Source: Oceanobacillus zhaokaii (GTDB lineage: Bacteria; Bacillota; Bacilli; Bacillales; Amphibacillaceae). From it: a DNA stretch of 64,000 bases. The notes under the pieces are model-generated. The model worked only from the letters and a program-made list of their open reading frames with translations, had not been told where the DNA came from and ran no database searches. This document shows, in pieces, positions 7,733-17,281 of this stretch; the stretch's first letter is position 1; each line of letters begins with the position of its first letter. Location: assembly GCF_003352005.1 (NCBI RefSeq), contig NZ_CP024848.1, forward strand, positions 2,489,001-2,553,000. Direction: 5' to 3'. A program made the translations under genes and the position numbers.

Positions 7733-8512
7733 TTACGATTCCATATTTTCATCTAAGATAATAATCTCAACACGCCGATTCTTCGCCATATTTTCTGGAG
7801 TATCATTTTCTGTTAGTGGACGCAGCTCGCCATATCCAGCAATAGAGAAGCGCGATTCATCAATGTCATAGGATTCGGTAAAATAGCGAACAACACTGCT
7901 TGCACGTGCTCCTGAGAGCTCCCAGTTAGATGGATAGCGGAAACTATTCATCGGTCTGCTATCTGTATGTCCTTCCACTTTTACTTCATTTGGAATTTGC
8001 GAAAGTAATGTACCTATTCTTTGTAAAAATGGAATTCCAGCTTCTAGAATATCCGCTTCACCTGGATTAAAAAAGATACTGTCTTGAAGCACTAACTCCA
8101 CACCACGGTCTGTACGATTCGCGGTTATTATCCCATTCAGGTCATGTTCATTTAAATATGCTTCGACATTATCTACCAATCCAGTTAATGAATCTGCTTC
8201 TTCTTCAGGCTGTTCTATGTCATTTTCAGTCTCCAAGTTGATTGGAACCTCAAACTCATTCATATCTTTTCCATTTTCCTCTATGCTCGTCTTATTTGCC
8301 GGGTATCCATTTGGGACAACAGATGGAAGGAAATCAAAAATCATTCTATTTTGAAATGATTCAGAAACTGCATTTAATCTTGTCTGATCAACCTGTGACA
8401 TGGAAAATAGCAAAACGAAAAACACTAAAATCAATGTAATCATATCTGAATATGTAACCATCCATTTTGGTGAACCATTATTAGCTGATTTCCTAATTTG
8501 TCTACGCTTCAT
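7733..8512 (-). CDS. motS: MotS, flagellar stator protein (MotB family, Na+ type)
   Basis: 259 residues from ATG 8512 (MKRRQIRKS), which overlaps the motP end by 11 bases. An upstream ATG at 8542 has no ribosome binding site. There is one N-terminal membrane helix with the ion-channel aspartate (MVTYSDMITL, Asp 23), a linker with an acidic stretch, and an OmpA-like peptidoglycan-binding domain (VEGHTDSRPMNSF, ELSGARASSVVRYF). With MotP it forms the stator that drives the flagellar motor. In B. subtilis MotPS uses Na+, and the location beside ccpA is the same here. The Na+ assignment rests on synteny and family. Confidence 0.9.
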   Translation of the reverse strand: MKRRQIRKSANNGSPKWMVTYSDMITLILVFFVLLFSMSQVDQTRLNAVSESFQNRMIFDFLPSVVPNGYPANKTSIEENGKDMNEFEVPINLETENDIEQPEEEADSLTGLVDNVEAYLNEHDLNGIITANRTDRGVELVLQDSIFFNPGEADILEAGIPFLQRIGTLLSQIPNEVKVEGHTDSRPMNSFRYPSNWELSGARASSVVRYFTESYDIDESRFSIAGYGELRPLTENDTPENMAKNRRVEIIILDENMES

Positions 8513-9332
8513 TGATACCGTTCCCAACAAACGCTGAATCATCTTTAGGGTCTTTCTGCTTTACCAGCGTTCTTTTAGGCAGAAAGGCACTTAGCTTCTC
8601 TTCCAATATTCGTGGATTTTGACCGGATTGAACACCGATAATTCCCTCGATAATAATCTGCTTAATAAAGACTTCTTCCTCTGTTTTCGCCTCTAGCTTA
8701 CTTGACATCGGCAGAAAGAATAAATTCGCTAATACCGTTCCATAAAGCGTTGTCAGTAATGCAACGGCCATACTAGGTCCAAGCGCAGATGCATCGTCTA
8801 AATCATTTAGCATTAATACAAGGCCAATTAACGTACCAATCATTCCCCAAGCTGGTGCATACTCCCCTGCTTTTTCAAATAAAACTCTACCTTTATAATG
8901 ACGGTCTTCCATTGCCGTAATTTCTGCTTCCATAATATCCTTGATAACTTCTGGTTCTACCCCATCCACAGCAAGCAGGAAGCCTTTTCGTATGAATTTA
9001 TCCTCAATCTCTGTTATTTCAGATTCAAGTGAAAGAATGCCTTCTCTTCTTGCACGATCAGATAATTGGATGAAAAGCCGTACTAATCCATAAAGCTCCT
9101 GTTCATGTTTATGAAAAGCCTGCTTAAAAATATTTCCAGCCAATTTAATTTGTTCGAGTTTAAACGTAATCATCATCGAGCCAATGACCCCACCGATAAC
9201 AATGAAGATAGATGGGATATCTAAAAATGATGCGAGGCCTTCGCTTCCCCCACTTGATAGAATCGCGAGCATAATCATAATAAAACCTACAGTAATGCCG
9301 ATAGGAGTCAATATATCACGTTTTCTCATCAT
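8502..9332 (-). CDS. motP: MotP, flagellar stator protein (MotA family, Na+ type)
   Basis: 276 residues with four membrane segments: two N-terminal (about 8-25 and 35-55) and two central (APAWGMIGTLIGLVLML and MAVALLTTLYGTVLANLFFLP), with a large cytoplasmic loop between the pairs. The channel partner of MotS; the two genes overlap. GAGGGAG precedes two adjacent ATGs (9332, 9329), and either could be used. Length agrees with B. subtilis MotP (about 272). In B. subtilis motPS is transcribed with ccpA; here 187 bases containing repeat family C lie between them. Confidence 0.92.
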   Translation of the reverse strand: MMRKRDILTPIGITVGFIMIMLAILSSGGSEGLASFLDIPSIFIVIGGVIGSMMITFKLEQIKLAGNIFKQAFHKHEQELYGLVRLFIQLSDRARREGILSLESEITEIEDKFIRKGFLLAVDGVEPEVIKDIMEAEITAMEDRHYKGRVLFEKAGEYAPAWGMIGTLIGLVLMLNDLDDASALGPSMAVALLTTLYGTVLANLFFLPMSSKLEAKTEEEVFIKQIIIEGIIGVQSGQNPRILEEKLSAFLPKRTLVKQKDPKDDSAFVGNGINEA

Positions 9333-9403
9333 TAAATCTCCCTCAAATTAATATACAAATGTAAGAAAGCCACCAAAGTCATATTGGAAGCTTATTTTTA
9401 TAG

Positions 9404-9484
9404 AAGAAAGTATAACAACTTTCTTAACGAAGTAGTGCAACTAAGGCTGTCACCAAAAAAACGGTGAAACCTCAGTTTTCTTAC
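9404..9484 (+). repeat. Repeat family C, copy 1 (two hairpins)
   Basis: First hairpin AAGAAAGT/ACTTTCTT, second AACTAAGG...CCTCAGTT enclosing CACC/GGTG. The block GTGCAACTAAGGCTGTCACC recurs at 27682-27768 (inverted), and a diverged form is found at 60050-60132. It lies between motP and ccpA. Confidence 0.75.
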
Positions 9485-9519
9485 ATCGCATTCGTATATT
9501 TCTTATATCGGCATTCTAA

Positions 9520-10515
9520 TTATAAAGTTGAATCTCTTACTTCAATTCGATGTGGTAATGTAACATTTTTTTCTGTTACTTCTTCTTTATTCATATATTT
9601 CGTAAGCAGTCGCATTGCTACCGCACCAATATCATACATCGGCTGAACAACCGTTGATAAAGTTGGACGAACCATTGTTGCAAGTCTTGTATTGTCAAAC
9701 CCAAATACTTGTACATCCTCTGGAACTTTTAGACCTGAATCTTGTACACCATGGATAACTCCTAACGCCATTTCATCTGCAGCAACAAAGATTGCAGATG
9801 GTAATTTCCCAAGCTCTGCAAGTTGTTTAACAGCATCTAGTCCAGACTCATAAGAATAATCACCCTTCACGATTAAATCCTCATTCAGTGTGATAGATGC
9901 TTCTTCCAATGCACGTTTATAGCCATTGTACTTGTATTGGTCCACTGTTGTTTCTAATGTACCACTCACAAATGCAGGGTGTTTATTCCCTTTTTCAATT
10001 AAATATTTTGTTGCTTCATATGCAGCTGCTTCATAATCGATATTTACAGCAGCAATTGATTGCGTATCATCATACGTAGATGCTAGTACGACAGGTACAT
10101 TGGCAGTATTAAATTGATTAATATGCTCTTCAGTAATTGTTCCACCCATGAACAGAATGCCGTCTACTTGTTTTTCAAACATTGTATTGATTAATTTTAA
10201 TTCATTCTCTTTATTTTGGTCAGAGTTACTTAAAATGATATTGTATTTATACATTCTCGCAATATCTTCTATTCCACGTGCCAATTCAGAGAAGAAGATG
10301 CTTGAAATATCAGGAATAATTGCACCAACGGTTGTTGTTTTCTTACTTGCTAATCCACGTGCAACGGCATTTGGACGATATCCTAGTCGCTCAATCGTTG
10401 CCTGCACTTTCTTACGTGTTGTTGGTTTTACGTTCGGGTTGCCATTCACTACTCGGGAAACGGTAGCCATGGACACGTTTGCTTCTCTTGCTACATCATA
10501 TATTGTTATATTCAT
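9520..10515 (-). CDS. ccpA: CcpA, catabolite control protein A
   Basis: 331 residues of the LacI/GalR family. The helix-turn-helix is at the very N-terminus ([20 protein letters not shown]) followed by the hinge helix ([13 protein letters not shown]) and a periplasmic-binding-protein-like core. The sequence and neighbourhood (motPS on one side, aroG on the other) identify CcpA, the global regulator that binds cre sites with HPr-Ser-P as corepressor. AGGAGGTAATG precedes the ATG at good spacing. A cre-like site lies at the acuA promoter in this window. Confidence 0.96.
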   Translation of the reverse strand: MNITIYDVAREANVSMATVSRVVNGNPNVKPTTRKKVQATIERLGYRPNAVARGLASKKTTTVGAIIPDISSIFFSELARGIEDIARMYKYNIILSNSDQNKENELKLINTMFEKQVDGILFMGGTITEEHINQFNTANVPVVLASTYDDTQSIAAVNIDYEAAAYEATKYLIEKGNKHPAFVSGTLETTVDQYKYNGYKRALEEASITLNEDLIVKGDYSYESGLDAVKQLAELGKLPSAIFVAADEMALGVIHGVQDSGLKVPEDVQVFGFDNTRLATMVRPTLSTVVQPMYDIGAVAMRLLTKYMNKEEVTEKNVTLPHRIEVRDSTL

Positions 10516-10561
10516 GTTTCATTACCTCCTAATATTGTTCCAAGCCCATTTCTTTTATCTT

Positions 10562-10590
10562 ATCATACTCTACCACGTAAAAAATTACAA
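10562..10590 (-). promoter_or_regulatory. ccpA promoter (sigma-A type)
   Basis: On the minus strand TTGTAA (10590-10585), a 17-base spacer, then TATGAT (10567-10562), about 50 bases before the ccpA start. Confidence 0.6.
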
Positions 10591-10678
10591 AACATAAAGC
10601 AAAAATAATCTTTAACTTACTGGTAAATGGACATTTATTCGGGCTTTCTTATTATTTGTAGCTAGTTAAATTAAATGC

Positions 10679-10710
10679 AAAAAGCTAATCATTGATGTAA
10701 TGATTAGCTT
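10679..10710 (-). terminator. Terminator of aroG
   Basis: A perfect 12-bp stem (AAGCTAATCATT / AATGATTAGCTT, 5-nt loop) followed on the minus strand by five T, 28 bases after the aroG stop. It isolates ccpA from aroG. Confidence 0.85.
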
Positions 10711-10737
10711 CTCACATTTTATATAGAGTGGTTGGTT

Positions 10738-11811
10738 TTATCTAAGTCGTCTATCTAAATCTGTTATTTCCTCAAAGAATTTATCGAATGTTGGAATATC
10801 CATTTGCTGAGCAGAGTCAGAAAGTGCAACTGCTGGATCTGGATGTACTTCTGCCATGACTCCGTCTGCACCAATAGCAATTGCTGCTTTTGCCGTCGGA
10901 AGAAGTAAATCACGACGTCCAGTTGAATGCGTAACATCAACCATTACAGGTAAATGCGTTTCTTGTTTCAATACAGGAACCGCTGAAATATCTAATGTAT
11001 TACGTGTTGCTGTTTCATAGGTGCGAATTCCGCGTTCACATAAAATAATATTTCCATTTCCGCGTGACATAATATATTCAGCTGCATTGATAAATTCTGA
11101 GATTGTTGCTGATAATCCACGTTTTAATAGCACTGGTTTATCTACTTCCCCTGCTGCCTTTAATAACTCGAAGTTCTGCATGTTTCGGGCACCAATTTGA
11201 ATGACATCTAAGTATTCAATCGCTTGTTCGATATGTGCAGGATTTACAATTTCACTAATTACAGCCAAATCGTATTCATCTGCTACTCTTCTAAGAATCT
11301 GTAAACCTTCTATTCCTAGACCTTGGAAGTCATATGGAGAAGTTCTTGGCTTGAATGCGCCACCTCTTAAAAGTTTTAGCCCCTTGCTTTGCAATACTTT
11401 TCCAACTGCAGCAGTTTGTTCGTAGCTTTCGACTGCACATGGACCAAATACAAAATGAGTATTGCCGTCACCAACTTTTTCCCCTTTTATTTCAACTACT
11501 GTATTATCCGCTTTCTTCTTACGTGAAACGAGTAATGCTTTGCGATGATCGTCTTCCTGTAACTCTAATCCTGCTTTAAAGATTTCCTTGAAAATATGTT
11601 CAATCGTAGAATTTTCAAAGGGACCATTATTTTTCGATGTGATTAGATTTAACATTTCACGTTCTCTAATTGGATCAAATCGATACATACTTTGCTTGCT
11701 CTTCACTTGGCCAATTTGTTGAACAAGTGCTGCACGATTATTGATTAGTTCAAGTATTTCTAGATTAACTTCATCTAATTGATTTCTTAATTGATCCATT
11801 TCATTACTCAT
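10738..11811 (-). CDS. aroA: DAHP synthase fused to chorismate mutase, AroA(G)
   Basis: 357 residues: an AroQ-type chorismate mutase domain (about 1-90, [22 protein letters not shown]) and a class Ib 3-deoxy-7-phosphoheptulonate synthase (about 105-357; [36 protein letters not shown]). It catalyses the first step of the shikimate pathway; the mutase domain mediates feedback control. ATG 11811 is chosen because it gives the family length (B. subtilis 358). The frame extends 25 codons further upstream, but that part overlaps the promoter. It is adjacent to ccpA as in B. subtilis. Confidence 0.95.
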   Translation of the reverse strand: MSNEMDQLRNQLDEVNLEILELINNRAALVQQIGQVKSKQSMYRFDPIREREMLNLITSKNNGPFENSTIEHIFKEIFKAGLELQEDDHRKALLVSRKKKADNTVVEIKGEKVGDGNTHFVFGPCAVESYEQTAAVGKVLQSKGLKLLRGGAFKPRTSPYDFQGLGIEGLQILRRVADEYDLAVISEIVNPAHIEQAIEYLDVIQIGARNMQNFELLKAAGEVDKPVLLKRGLSATISEFINAAEYIMSRGNGNIILCERGIRTYETATRNTLDISAVPVLKQETHLPVMVDVTHSTGRRDLLLPTAKAAIAIGADGVMAEVHPDPAVALSDSAQQMDIPTFDKFFEEITDLDRRLR

Positions 11812-11857
11812 TTCATATACGCCCCCAGATGATTTTATATTATAATAATTAGAGACA

Positions 11858-11886
11858 ATTATAGCTAAAATATTATCATTTGTCAC
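11858..11886 (-). promoter_or_regulatory. aroG promoter (sigma-A type)
   Basis: On the minus strand GTGACA (11886-11881), a 17-base spacer and a perfect TATAAT (11863-11858), about 47 bases before the chosen aroG start. Confidence 0.65.
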
Positions 11887-12050
11887 CCTAAACTTGTAGT
11901 ATAATAGAAATAATCAATCAATTTATATAATAATTTGACGAAAAATAGACATGTTAATTGTTGCTATCTAGCCAATGAAAGCGCAATTAGATAAATTTAA
12001 AATTTTAAAATATATTTGATTAATTTCGCAACTTATAGAGGAGTATTTCA

Positions 12051-14183
12051 ATGGAGAACCAGATTTTTGCTTTAGATATCGGTACGAGAACCGTTACTGG
12101 AATTATTTTAGAACAACAAGAAGAGAAGTATGCTGTTGTCGATTATTACATAAAAGAACATCGAGACAGGTCGATGCTCGATGGACAAATCCATAATGTG
12201 ATTGCGGTCGCTGACGTAATTAGAGAAGTGCGAGAAGAGCTGGAGAAACGTACAGGTTCAACATTACATAAAGTTTGTGTAGCAGCTGCTGGGAGATCCT
12301 TAAGAACGGTAGAATCCACTGCAGTTATCCCATTAAATCAACAAATGATCACTGATAAAGAAACGATAAAGCACATTGAGCTAAGCGCTGTGCAAACAGC
12401 CCAAGTGAAACTAGCTGAGCTTGAGAAGAATAATGATTACTCCAATTATTATTGTGTTGGCTATTCTGTCCTTCAGTACACGATTGATAATGAAAAAATC
12501 GGCTCCCTCATCGACCAAAGCGGGGAGGCTGCTGCTGTAGAAATCATCGCCACCTTCCTTCCTAAAGTGGTCGTTGAATCTCTACTTGCTGCACTCGCAC
12601 GTGCCGATATTGAGATGGAAGCATTAACGCTAGAGCCTATAGCAGCAATCAATGTATTGATACCAGAATCGATGAGAAGATTAAATGTCGCATTGGTCGA
12701 TATTGGAGCAGGAACAAGTGATATCGCGATAACGGATCGCGGTACGGTCGTTGCATACGGTATGGTGCCAGTTGCAGGTGATGAAATAACCGAAGCGATT
12801 AGCGATCAGTACTTACTCGACTTTCCAGAGGCAGAACAAACGAAGCGAAGGATTGTTAATAAAGGAAAAGCTACTGTCCAGGATATATTAGGTTTTGAAA
12901 CAGTCATTACATATGACGCGCTAGTGAAGGATGTTAAAAGTCAAGTAAAAAAACTAGCCAAATCAATTACAAAAGAAATTTTCCAATTAAATGGAAAGGC
13001 ACCAAAAGCAGTGATGTTAGTAGGTGGTGGAAGCTTAACACCGGAATTACCAACAATACTAGCAGAAAAATTACAGCTCCCTGCCAATCGGGTTGCTGTT
13101 CGAGGAATTGATGCAATCCAAAGCCTAATGCAAAATGATAGTATACCAAAAGGTCCAGATTTTATTACGCCAATTGGGATTGCAATCGCTGCTAAGCAAA
13201 ATCCAATTCATTATATCAGTATCCATGTCAATGCAAAATTGATTCGACTATTTGAAATGAAACAATTAACGGTTGGTGATTGTCTCGTACAAGCAGGTAT
13301 CGTAATAAATAAATGGTACGGAAAGCCTGGAAATGCCTCGATTATAAATCTTAATGGGCAAGCAATCACGATACCAGGAAAATATGGTACAGCCCCAGTC
13401 ATCACGCTGAATAGTCAAGCGGCAGGTGTCGAGGACATCGTCCATCATCAGGATGAAATTGCGATTTCAAAGGGGGCGGATGGAAATGGTGCAGATGTAA
13501 CCCTTGGTGAACTGATTGGTGAAGTCCCATCACTTAAGATTCAATTTAATCAGCAGCTTACGGAAATCAAACCTATAATCTATGTAAATAAGAGGATAAA
13601 GAATTGGGATTATCATGTGCAGGATAATGATGATATTGTGATTGAAGAGGTCAAGACAATAGAAGATTTCCTTAGAAACAGTACAAGTCATATGGTCAGT
13701 GAAACTGAAGTCTTTATGATCTACGTTAATATCGAAGCAATAAATCTTGATGTTGGGGCAACTCAGTATTATCTTAACGGAAGGCAAGTTAGCATCGACC
13801 ACCCATTAAGACAGCATGATCAGCTTATCATAAGCGATGCAAGAACACCGACAGTTCGTGACCTATTAACAAAGGTTGGCCTTGACTTTTGGCAAACGAT
13901 TAAAATTACTTTCAATGGCAAGGTTATTCATTTACAACAGCCTATTTTACGCATCCTGCGTGACGGAGTGGAATTACATGAAGATAATGTCATAAGTCGA
14001 TTAGAACGGCTGGAAATAAAGGAGCGCCCACCTGAACCTTTTATTTTCCAGGATGTGTTTCGTTATGTAGACATTGATTTAGACCAAATCAGTGGAAAAT
14101 TTAAATTATATAAAAATGAGCAGCCAACAAGCTTTGACGTACCAATTGAAGATGGAGATGCGCTTGCATTAAGATGGGATTAA
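12051..14183 (+). CDS. FtsA/PilM-like actin-fold protein with a long modular C-terminus
   Basis: 710 residues. The first 370 or so form an FtsA-type actin-fold ATPase: phosphate-1 motif ALDIGTRTVTG (7-17), an SHS2-like insert, phosphate-2 motif VDIGAGTSDIA (216-226), and adenosine motif LVGGGSLTPEL (about 324). FtsA itself is about 420 residues. The extra C-terminal 330 residues look like four to five related modules of about 60 residues, each ending in a motif like HQDEI, DNDDI, QHDQL or DGDAL, three of them followed by a helix such as TLGELIGEV or TVRDLLTKVG. It lacks the C-terminal amphipathic helix typical of FtsA. It is divergent from aroG, with AGAGGAGT before the ATG. Probably not the division FtsA; the role is unknown. 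Confidence 0.8.
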   Translation: MENQIFALDIGTRTVTGIILEQQEEKYAVVDYYIKEHRDRSMLDGQIHNVIAVADVIREVREELEKRTGSTLHKVCVAAAGRSLRTVESTAVIPLNQQMITDKETIKHIELSAVQTAQVKLAELEKNNDYSNYYCVGYSVLQYTIDNEKIGSLIDQSGEAAAVEIIATFLPKVVVESLLAALARADIEMEALTLEPIAAINVLIPESMRRLNVALVDIGAGTSDIAITDRGTVVAYGMVPVAGDEITEAISDQYLLDFPEAEQTKRRIVNKGKATVQDILGFETVITYDALVKDVKSQVKKLAKSITKEIFQLNGKAPKAVMLVGGGSLTPELPTILAEKLQLPANRVAVRGIDAIQSLMQNDSIPKGPDFITPIGIAIAAKQNPIHYISIHVNAKLIRLFEMKQLTVGDCLVQAGIVINKWYGKPGNASIINLNGQAITIPGKYGTAPVITLNSQAAGVEDIVHHQDEIAISKGADGNGADVTLGELIGEVPSLKIQFNQQLTEIKPIIYVNKRIKNWDYHVQDNDDIVIEEVKTIEDFLRNSTSHMVSETEVFMIYVNIEAINLDVGATQYYLNGRQVSIDHPLRQHDQLIISDARTPTVRDLLTKVGLDFWQTIKITFNGKVIHLQQPILRILRDGVELHEDNVISRLERLEIKERPPEPFIFQDVFRYVDIDLDQISGKFKLYKNEQPTSFDVPIEDGDALALRWD

Positions 14184-14234
14184 GTCAGAAATGTATTCGC
14201 TTGGCTTAAGTAAACAAATGGAAGGCAAACAAAG

Positions 14235-14271
14235 AGCTACAGCCCGTTCAAGCTGTAGCTTCATTAATTTT
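14235..14271. terminator. Bidirectional terminator between the FtsA-like gene and ytxH
   Basis: A perfect 9-bp stem (AGCTACAGC / GCTGTAGCT, 8-nt loop), followed on the plus strand by a T-rich stretch and preceded by AAAG. It serves the two convergent genes. Confidence 0.75.
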
Positions 14272-14272
14272 A

Positions 14273-14806
14273 TTATTTTTGTGGTTGGCTTACTTTTGTT
14301 TGAGCCTTATTCGCTGCTTTTTGTGTAGAGTTATTAACATTTTTTGCTGCTTCTTGGGTTTTTTCGTTTATATTTTTTGTTACTGCTTGAGCTTTCTCAT
14401 TAGCATTCTTCGTTAATTCTTCTGTTTTTCCATTGACGTTTTTTGCTAATTCCTCAGATTTGTTGCTAACATTTTTACTTAACTCTTTCGTCTTTTCAGC
14501 TACAGTCTTTGTTAAATCCTGTGTCTTTTGCGCAACATTTTTTGATACTTGTGATGTTGTATCCATTGCTTTTTTACGTAAATCAGATCCTGTTGTGAAT
14601 GCTTTATCTTTCCAATCAGAACCTTTTTCTTGTGCAATATCTTTCCAACCACTTGCACGATATTTCATTTGGGTTGCACCTTGATTAAGGTCGCCTCTTA
14701 ATTGTCTGCCTGTTTTTGGAGCGAATAATAACGCTACAGAAGCACCTACAATCGTTCCAACTAATGTTCCAATTAAAAAGTCTTTTGTATTAATATTATC
14801 AGCCAT
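14273..14806 (-). CDS. ytxH: YtxH family general stress protein with LEA-like repeats
   Basis: 177 residues. The N-terminus (DFLIGTLVGTIVGASVALLFAPKTG) is the YtxH membrane/glycine-zipper segment. From about residue 85 the chain consists of at least seven tandem 11-residue units of the form KNVxxKTxELx, as in late-embryogenesis-abundant group 3 proteins; these are expected to be disordered or helical coils. Related YtxH proteins belong to the SigB-type general stress response. It starts 18 bases after ytxG and is clearly cotranscribed. B. subtilis ytxJ, the third member, is absent here. The long repeat tail suggests protection against drying or salt (inference). Confidence 0.85.
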   Translation of the reverse strand: MADNINTKDFLIGTLVGTIVGASVALLFAPKTGRQLRGDLNQGATQMKYRASGWKDIAQEKGSDWKDKAFTTGSDLRKKAMDTTSQVSKNVAQKTQDLTKTVAEKTKELSKNVSNKSEELAKNVNGKTEELTKNANEKAQAVTKNINEKTQEAAKNVNNSTQKAANKAQTKVSQPQK

Positions 14807-14824
14807 TTCTATTCCTCCTAAAGT

Positions 14825-15238
14825 TTATTTCTTTTTGCTTTTTCTATTGTTAACAAAATCAAAGATTGTTGCTCCCCATTTAACTGCTTCAGCAGCTTTT
14901 GCTTGGTCTTCTTTAGATGTTCGTGAAATGCTTTGGGAAAGATCGTTCAATGCTTCATTGAACCCTCTTACCGAATCACCAACACCTTTAGCTCCATCAA
15001 AAAGATTATTTAATTTCGCTGACTTCTTATTCATATCATCTGCTAATTCATTCGTTTTATTAAGTAATTCTTTAGTTTCTGTCGTAACACCTTGAATTTG
15101 TGTCTCTAATCCTTTTAATGTGGTAGACACTTCTCCCATGGTCTCTTTCGCTGCCTTCAATGTAATAATGACATAAATTACTAAAACCACAAATGCTATA
15201 GCTGCAATAATCGCAGCAAGATACAACATCACTTCCAC
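14825..15238 (-). CDS. ytxG: YtxG, DUF948 membrane protein
   Basis: 137 residues: one N-terminal membrane helix (MLYLAAIIAAIAFVVLVIYVIITL) followed by a long Ser/Thr/Glu/Lys coiled-coil-like region and a Lys-rich end, as in DUF948 proteins. Probably a membrane-anchored partner of YtxH. The start is GTG 15238 (an ATG lies three codons later); AAAGGGG lies 11 bases before it. No clear SigB promoter was seen upstream. Confidence 0.85.
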   Translation of the reverse strand: MEVMLYLAAIIAAIAFVVLVIYVIITLKAAKETMGEVSTTLKGLETQIQGVTTETKELLNKTNELADDMNKKSAKLNNLFDGAKGVGDSVRGFNEALNDLSQSISRTSKEDQAKAAEAVKWGATIFDFVNNRKSKKK

Positions 15239-15324
15239 GTAAGATTCAACCCCTTTTTCAAAAATATTTTTCTACTAGTGCAATTGGAATAAATAGTTGC
15301 GGTTTGCTAAAGCTTTTAGAGGAT

Positions 15325-15569
15325 GTTCTAAAAGTCCGGTATAAATGACACATTGAATTTCTTGGTTGGCTTGCTTTTCCGTTCCTTGGAAAAGAAAGAC
15401 ACTTTTCCTGCGTGCAAGAACGTTTGCTCACACTAAAACAGTTAAGGAACTTCTATTAAAACCGCCCACGTCCTCTGGGCAACATAGAGGTCAACACATC
15501 CTGTGGAAGCCCGCTACTCAAAGCTACGCCGTCTCGAACTTCTCGGTCCTTTTTATCCTCCTTTTGAAC
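15325..15569 (-). repeat. Repeat family A, copy 2
   Basis: Reverse-complement counterpart of 7046-7292, with the same length, order of blocks and ends (GTTCTAAAAG / CTTTTGAAC). It occupies much of the 616-base gap between ytxG and murC. The open frames inside it are not genes. The rest of the gap (15570-15780) is AT-rich and shows no recognised feature. Confidence 0.85.
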
Positions 15570-15780
15570 ACTCACTTTTACAATTCTTATTAAGTATTTC
15601 CCTCTTGCCTGATTGGTTAAACATATGTAGGGTAATTTTCAAATTGCAAACCTATTCATCCATATACCTAGTATATAACTTTTCTTTATTTTTATCGAGA
15701 AAAAGGATAAATAATCTCTCAGTATGAATAAAAAGGCTCATTTTGTATTATTTAGTGCTGCAGGAAATACTGCAATATAA

Positions 15781-15823
15781 AAAAGATACGATTTCCAACT
15801 GTATTGTGAATTCGTATCTTTTT
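15781..15823 (-). terminator. Terminator of murC
   Basis: A stem AAAAGATACGA / TCGTATCTTTT (11 bp or more) with a 20-nt loop and a T run on the minus strand, 32 bases after the murC stop. Confidence 0.75.
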
Positions 15824-15854
15824 CTATTATTATTTAGTTATTGGGATTTTTTCG

Positions 15855-17171
15855 TCACTGCTTCTGTACAGTGCCATTTTTTAATGTTTCTTCATACGCA
15901 CGCTGGAACTTTTGAATATCTCCTGCGCCCATGAATACTAATACCGAATCTTTATATGACTGCAGCACTTCTGTATGATCAATGTCTAATATTTCACTGC
16001 CTTCGATCAGTGCTTGGAGGTCATCGATTGTTAGGTTCCCTGATTCTTCTCTTGCTGAGCCGAAAATATCACAAAGGAAAACTTGATCCGCATTACTTAA
16101 ACTATCTGCAAATTCCTGTAAAAACGTTTTTGTTCTAGAAAACGTATGCGGTTGGAAAATCGCCACAATTTCTTTCCCTGGATATTTCTTTTGTGCAGAT
16201 TCAATCGTTGCGGATATTTCTTTCGGATGATGTGCATAATCGTCAATTAATACCTGATTTGCAACTTTCTTTTCCGAGAATCTTCGCTTTACACCTTGGA
16301 AGGTATACAATTTCTTAATATCATCTGCTTTAATTCCCTCATAATGACAAATCGCAATTACAGATAGGGCATTCAATACATGGTGATTGCCATACATCGG
16401 AATTGTAAAATGATCATAATAAGTGTTGCGCACAAACACATCAAATGATGTTCCATGCTCTGTTTCTTTCACGTTTTGTGCTTGAAAATCATTCGTTGGT
16501 CCAAAGCCATAATAAAGTACAGGCACCTTCGCCTGTATCTGCTGCAGTTGTTCATCATCTCCACATGCAACGATTCCCTTTTTCACGCGATCTGCCATTG
16601 ACTGGAATGCATTAAACACATCATCAATGCTCGTGAAATAATCAGGGTGATCAAAGTCGATATTCGTCATTATCGCATAATCTGGCTCATAGCTTAAGAA
16701 ATGACGGCGATATTCACATGCCTCAAATACAAAATAACTGCTGTCAACGTGACCACTACCAGTCCCATCGCCAATTAAATAGGAAATTGGATAGGTTTCA
16801 CCTAATACATGCGCTAGCAGTCCCGTTGTTGAAGTTTTGCCATGCGCACCTGTGACCGCGATACTCTTAAATTGCTTTAACCATTCCCCTAAGAAGTCAT
16901 GGTACCTGAAAAAAGTACAGCCTAGCCTTTTAGCCTCTTCAATTTCGATATGGTCATCGGGAAATGCATTCCCTGCAATAATCGTGTAGCCTTCTTTTAT
17001 ATTGTCTTTAGAAAACGGTAAGATCGGTATATTCTTGTCTTCCAATGCTTGTTGGGTAAAAAACCGCTTATCAACATCAGAACCTTGCACTTTTTCTCCA
17101 GAGTCAAACAGAATTTGCGCAAGTGCGCTCATACCTGTACCTTTAATACCAATAAAATGGTAAGTTGTCAT
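15855..17171 (-). CDS. murC: MurC, UDP-N-acetylmuramate--L-alanine ligase
   Basis: 438 residues (B. subtilis 432). It adds the first L-alanine to UDP-MurNAc in the cytoplasm. Visible motifs: the N-terminal nucleotide fold [18 protein letters not shown]-loop [33 protein letters not shown] and [13 protein letters not shown] 17171 is preceded by TTGGAGGTT at good spacing; an ATG nine codons earlier is not. Location next to sftA and ytxGH is the conserved bacilli order. Confidence 0.96.
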   Translation of the reverse strand: MTTYHFIGIKGTGMSALAQILFDSGEKVQGSDVDKRFFTQQALEDKNIPILPFSKDNIKEGYTIIAGNAFPDDHIEIEEAKRLGCTFFRYHDFLGEWLKQFKSIAVTGAHGKTSTTGLLAHVLGETYPISYLIGDGTGSGHVDSSYFVFEACEYRRHFLSYEPDYAIMTNIDFDHPDYFTSIDDVFNAFQSMADRVKKGIVACGDDEQLQQIQAKVPVLYYGFGPTNDFQAQNVKETEHGTSFDVFVRNTYYDHFTIPMYGNHHVLNALSVIAICHYEGIKADDIKKLYTFQGVKRRFSEKKVANQVLIDDYAHHPKEISATIESAQKKYPGKEIVAIFQPHTFSRTKTFLQEFADSLSNADQVFLCDIFGSAREESGNLTIDDLQALIEGSEILDIDHTEVLQSYKDSVLVFMGAGDIQKFQRAYEETLKNGTVQKQ

Positions 17172-17242
17172 AAAACGAACCTCCAACTTGTTCATCAAAA
17201 AGAATTAATATTATAGTCGGATAATGTTCACGACCAAGTTAC

Positions 17243-17270
17243 ATTATACCAAAAATCATATAAGAGTAAA
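17243..17270 (-). promoter_or_regulatory. murC promoter (sigma-A, extended -10)
   Basis: On the minus strand TTTACT, a 16-base spacer and TATAAT preceded by TGG, giving an extended TGnTATAAT, about 72 bases before the murC start. Confidence 0.65.
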
Positions 17271-17281
17271 CTATTATATTC

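Noticed and set aside
15366..15727. Plus-strand frames of about 75 codons near 15.4-15.7 kb
   Set aside because: They cover repeat family A copy 2; the corresponding frames in copy 1 are broken.
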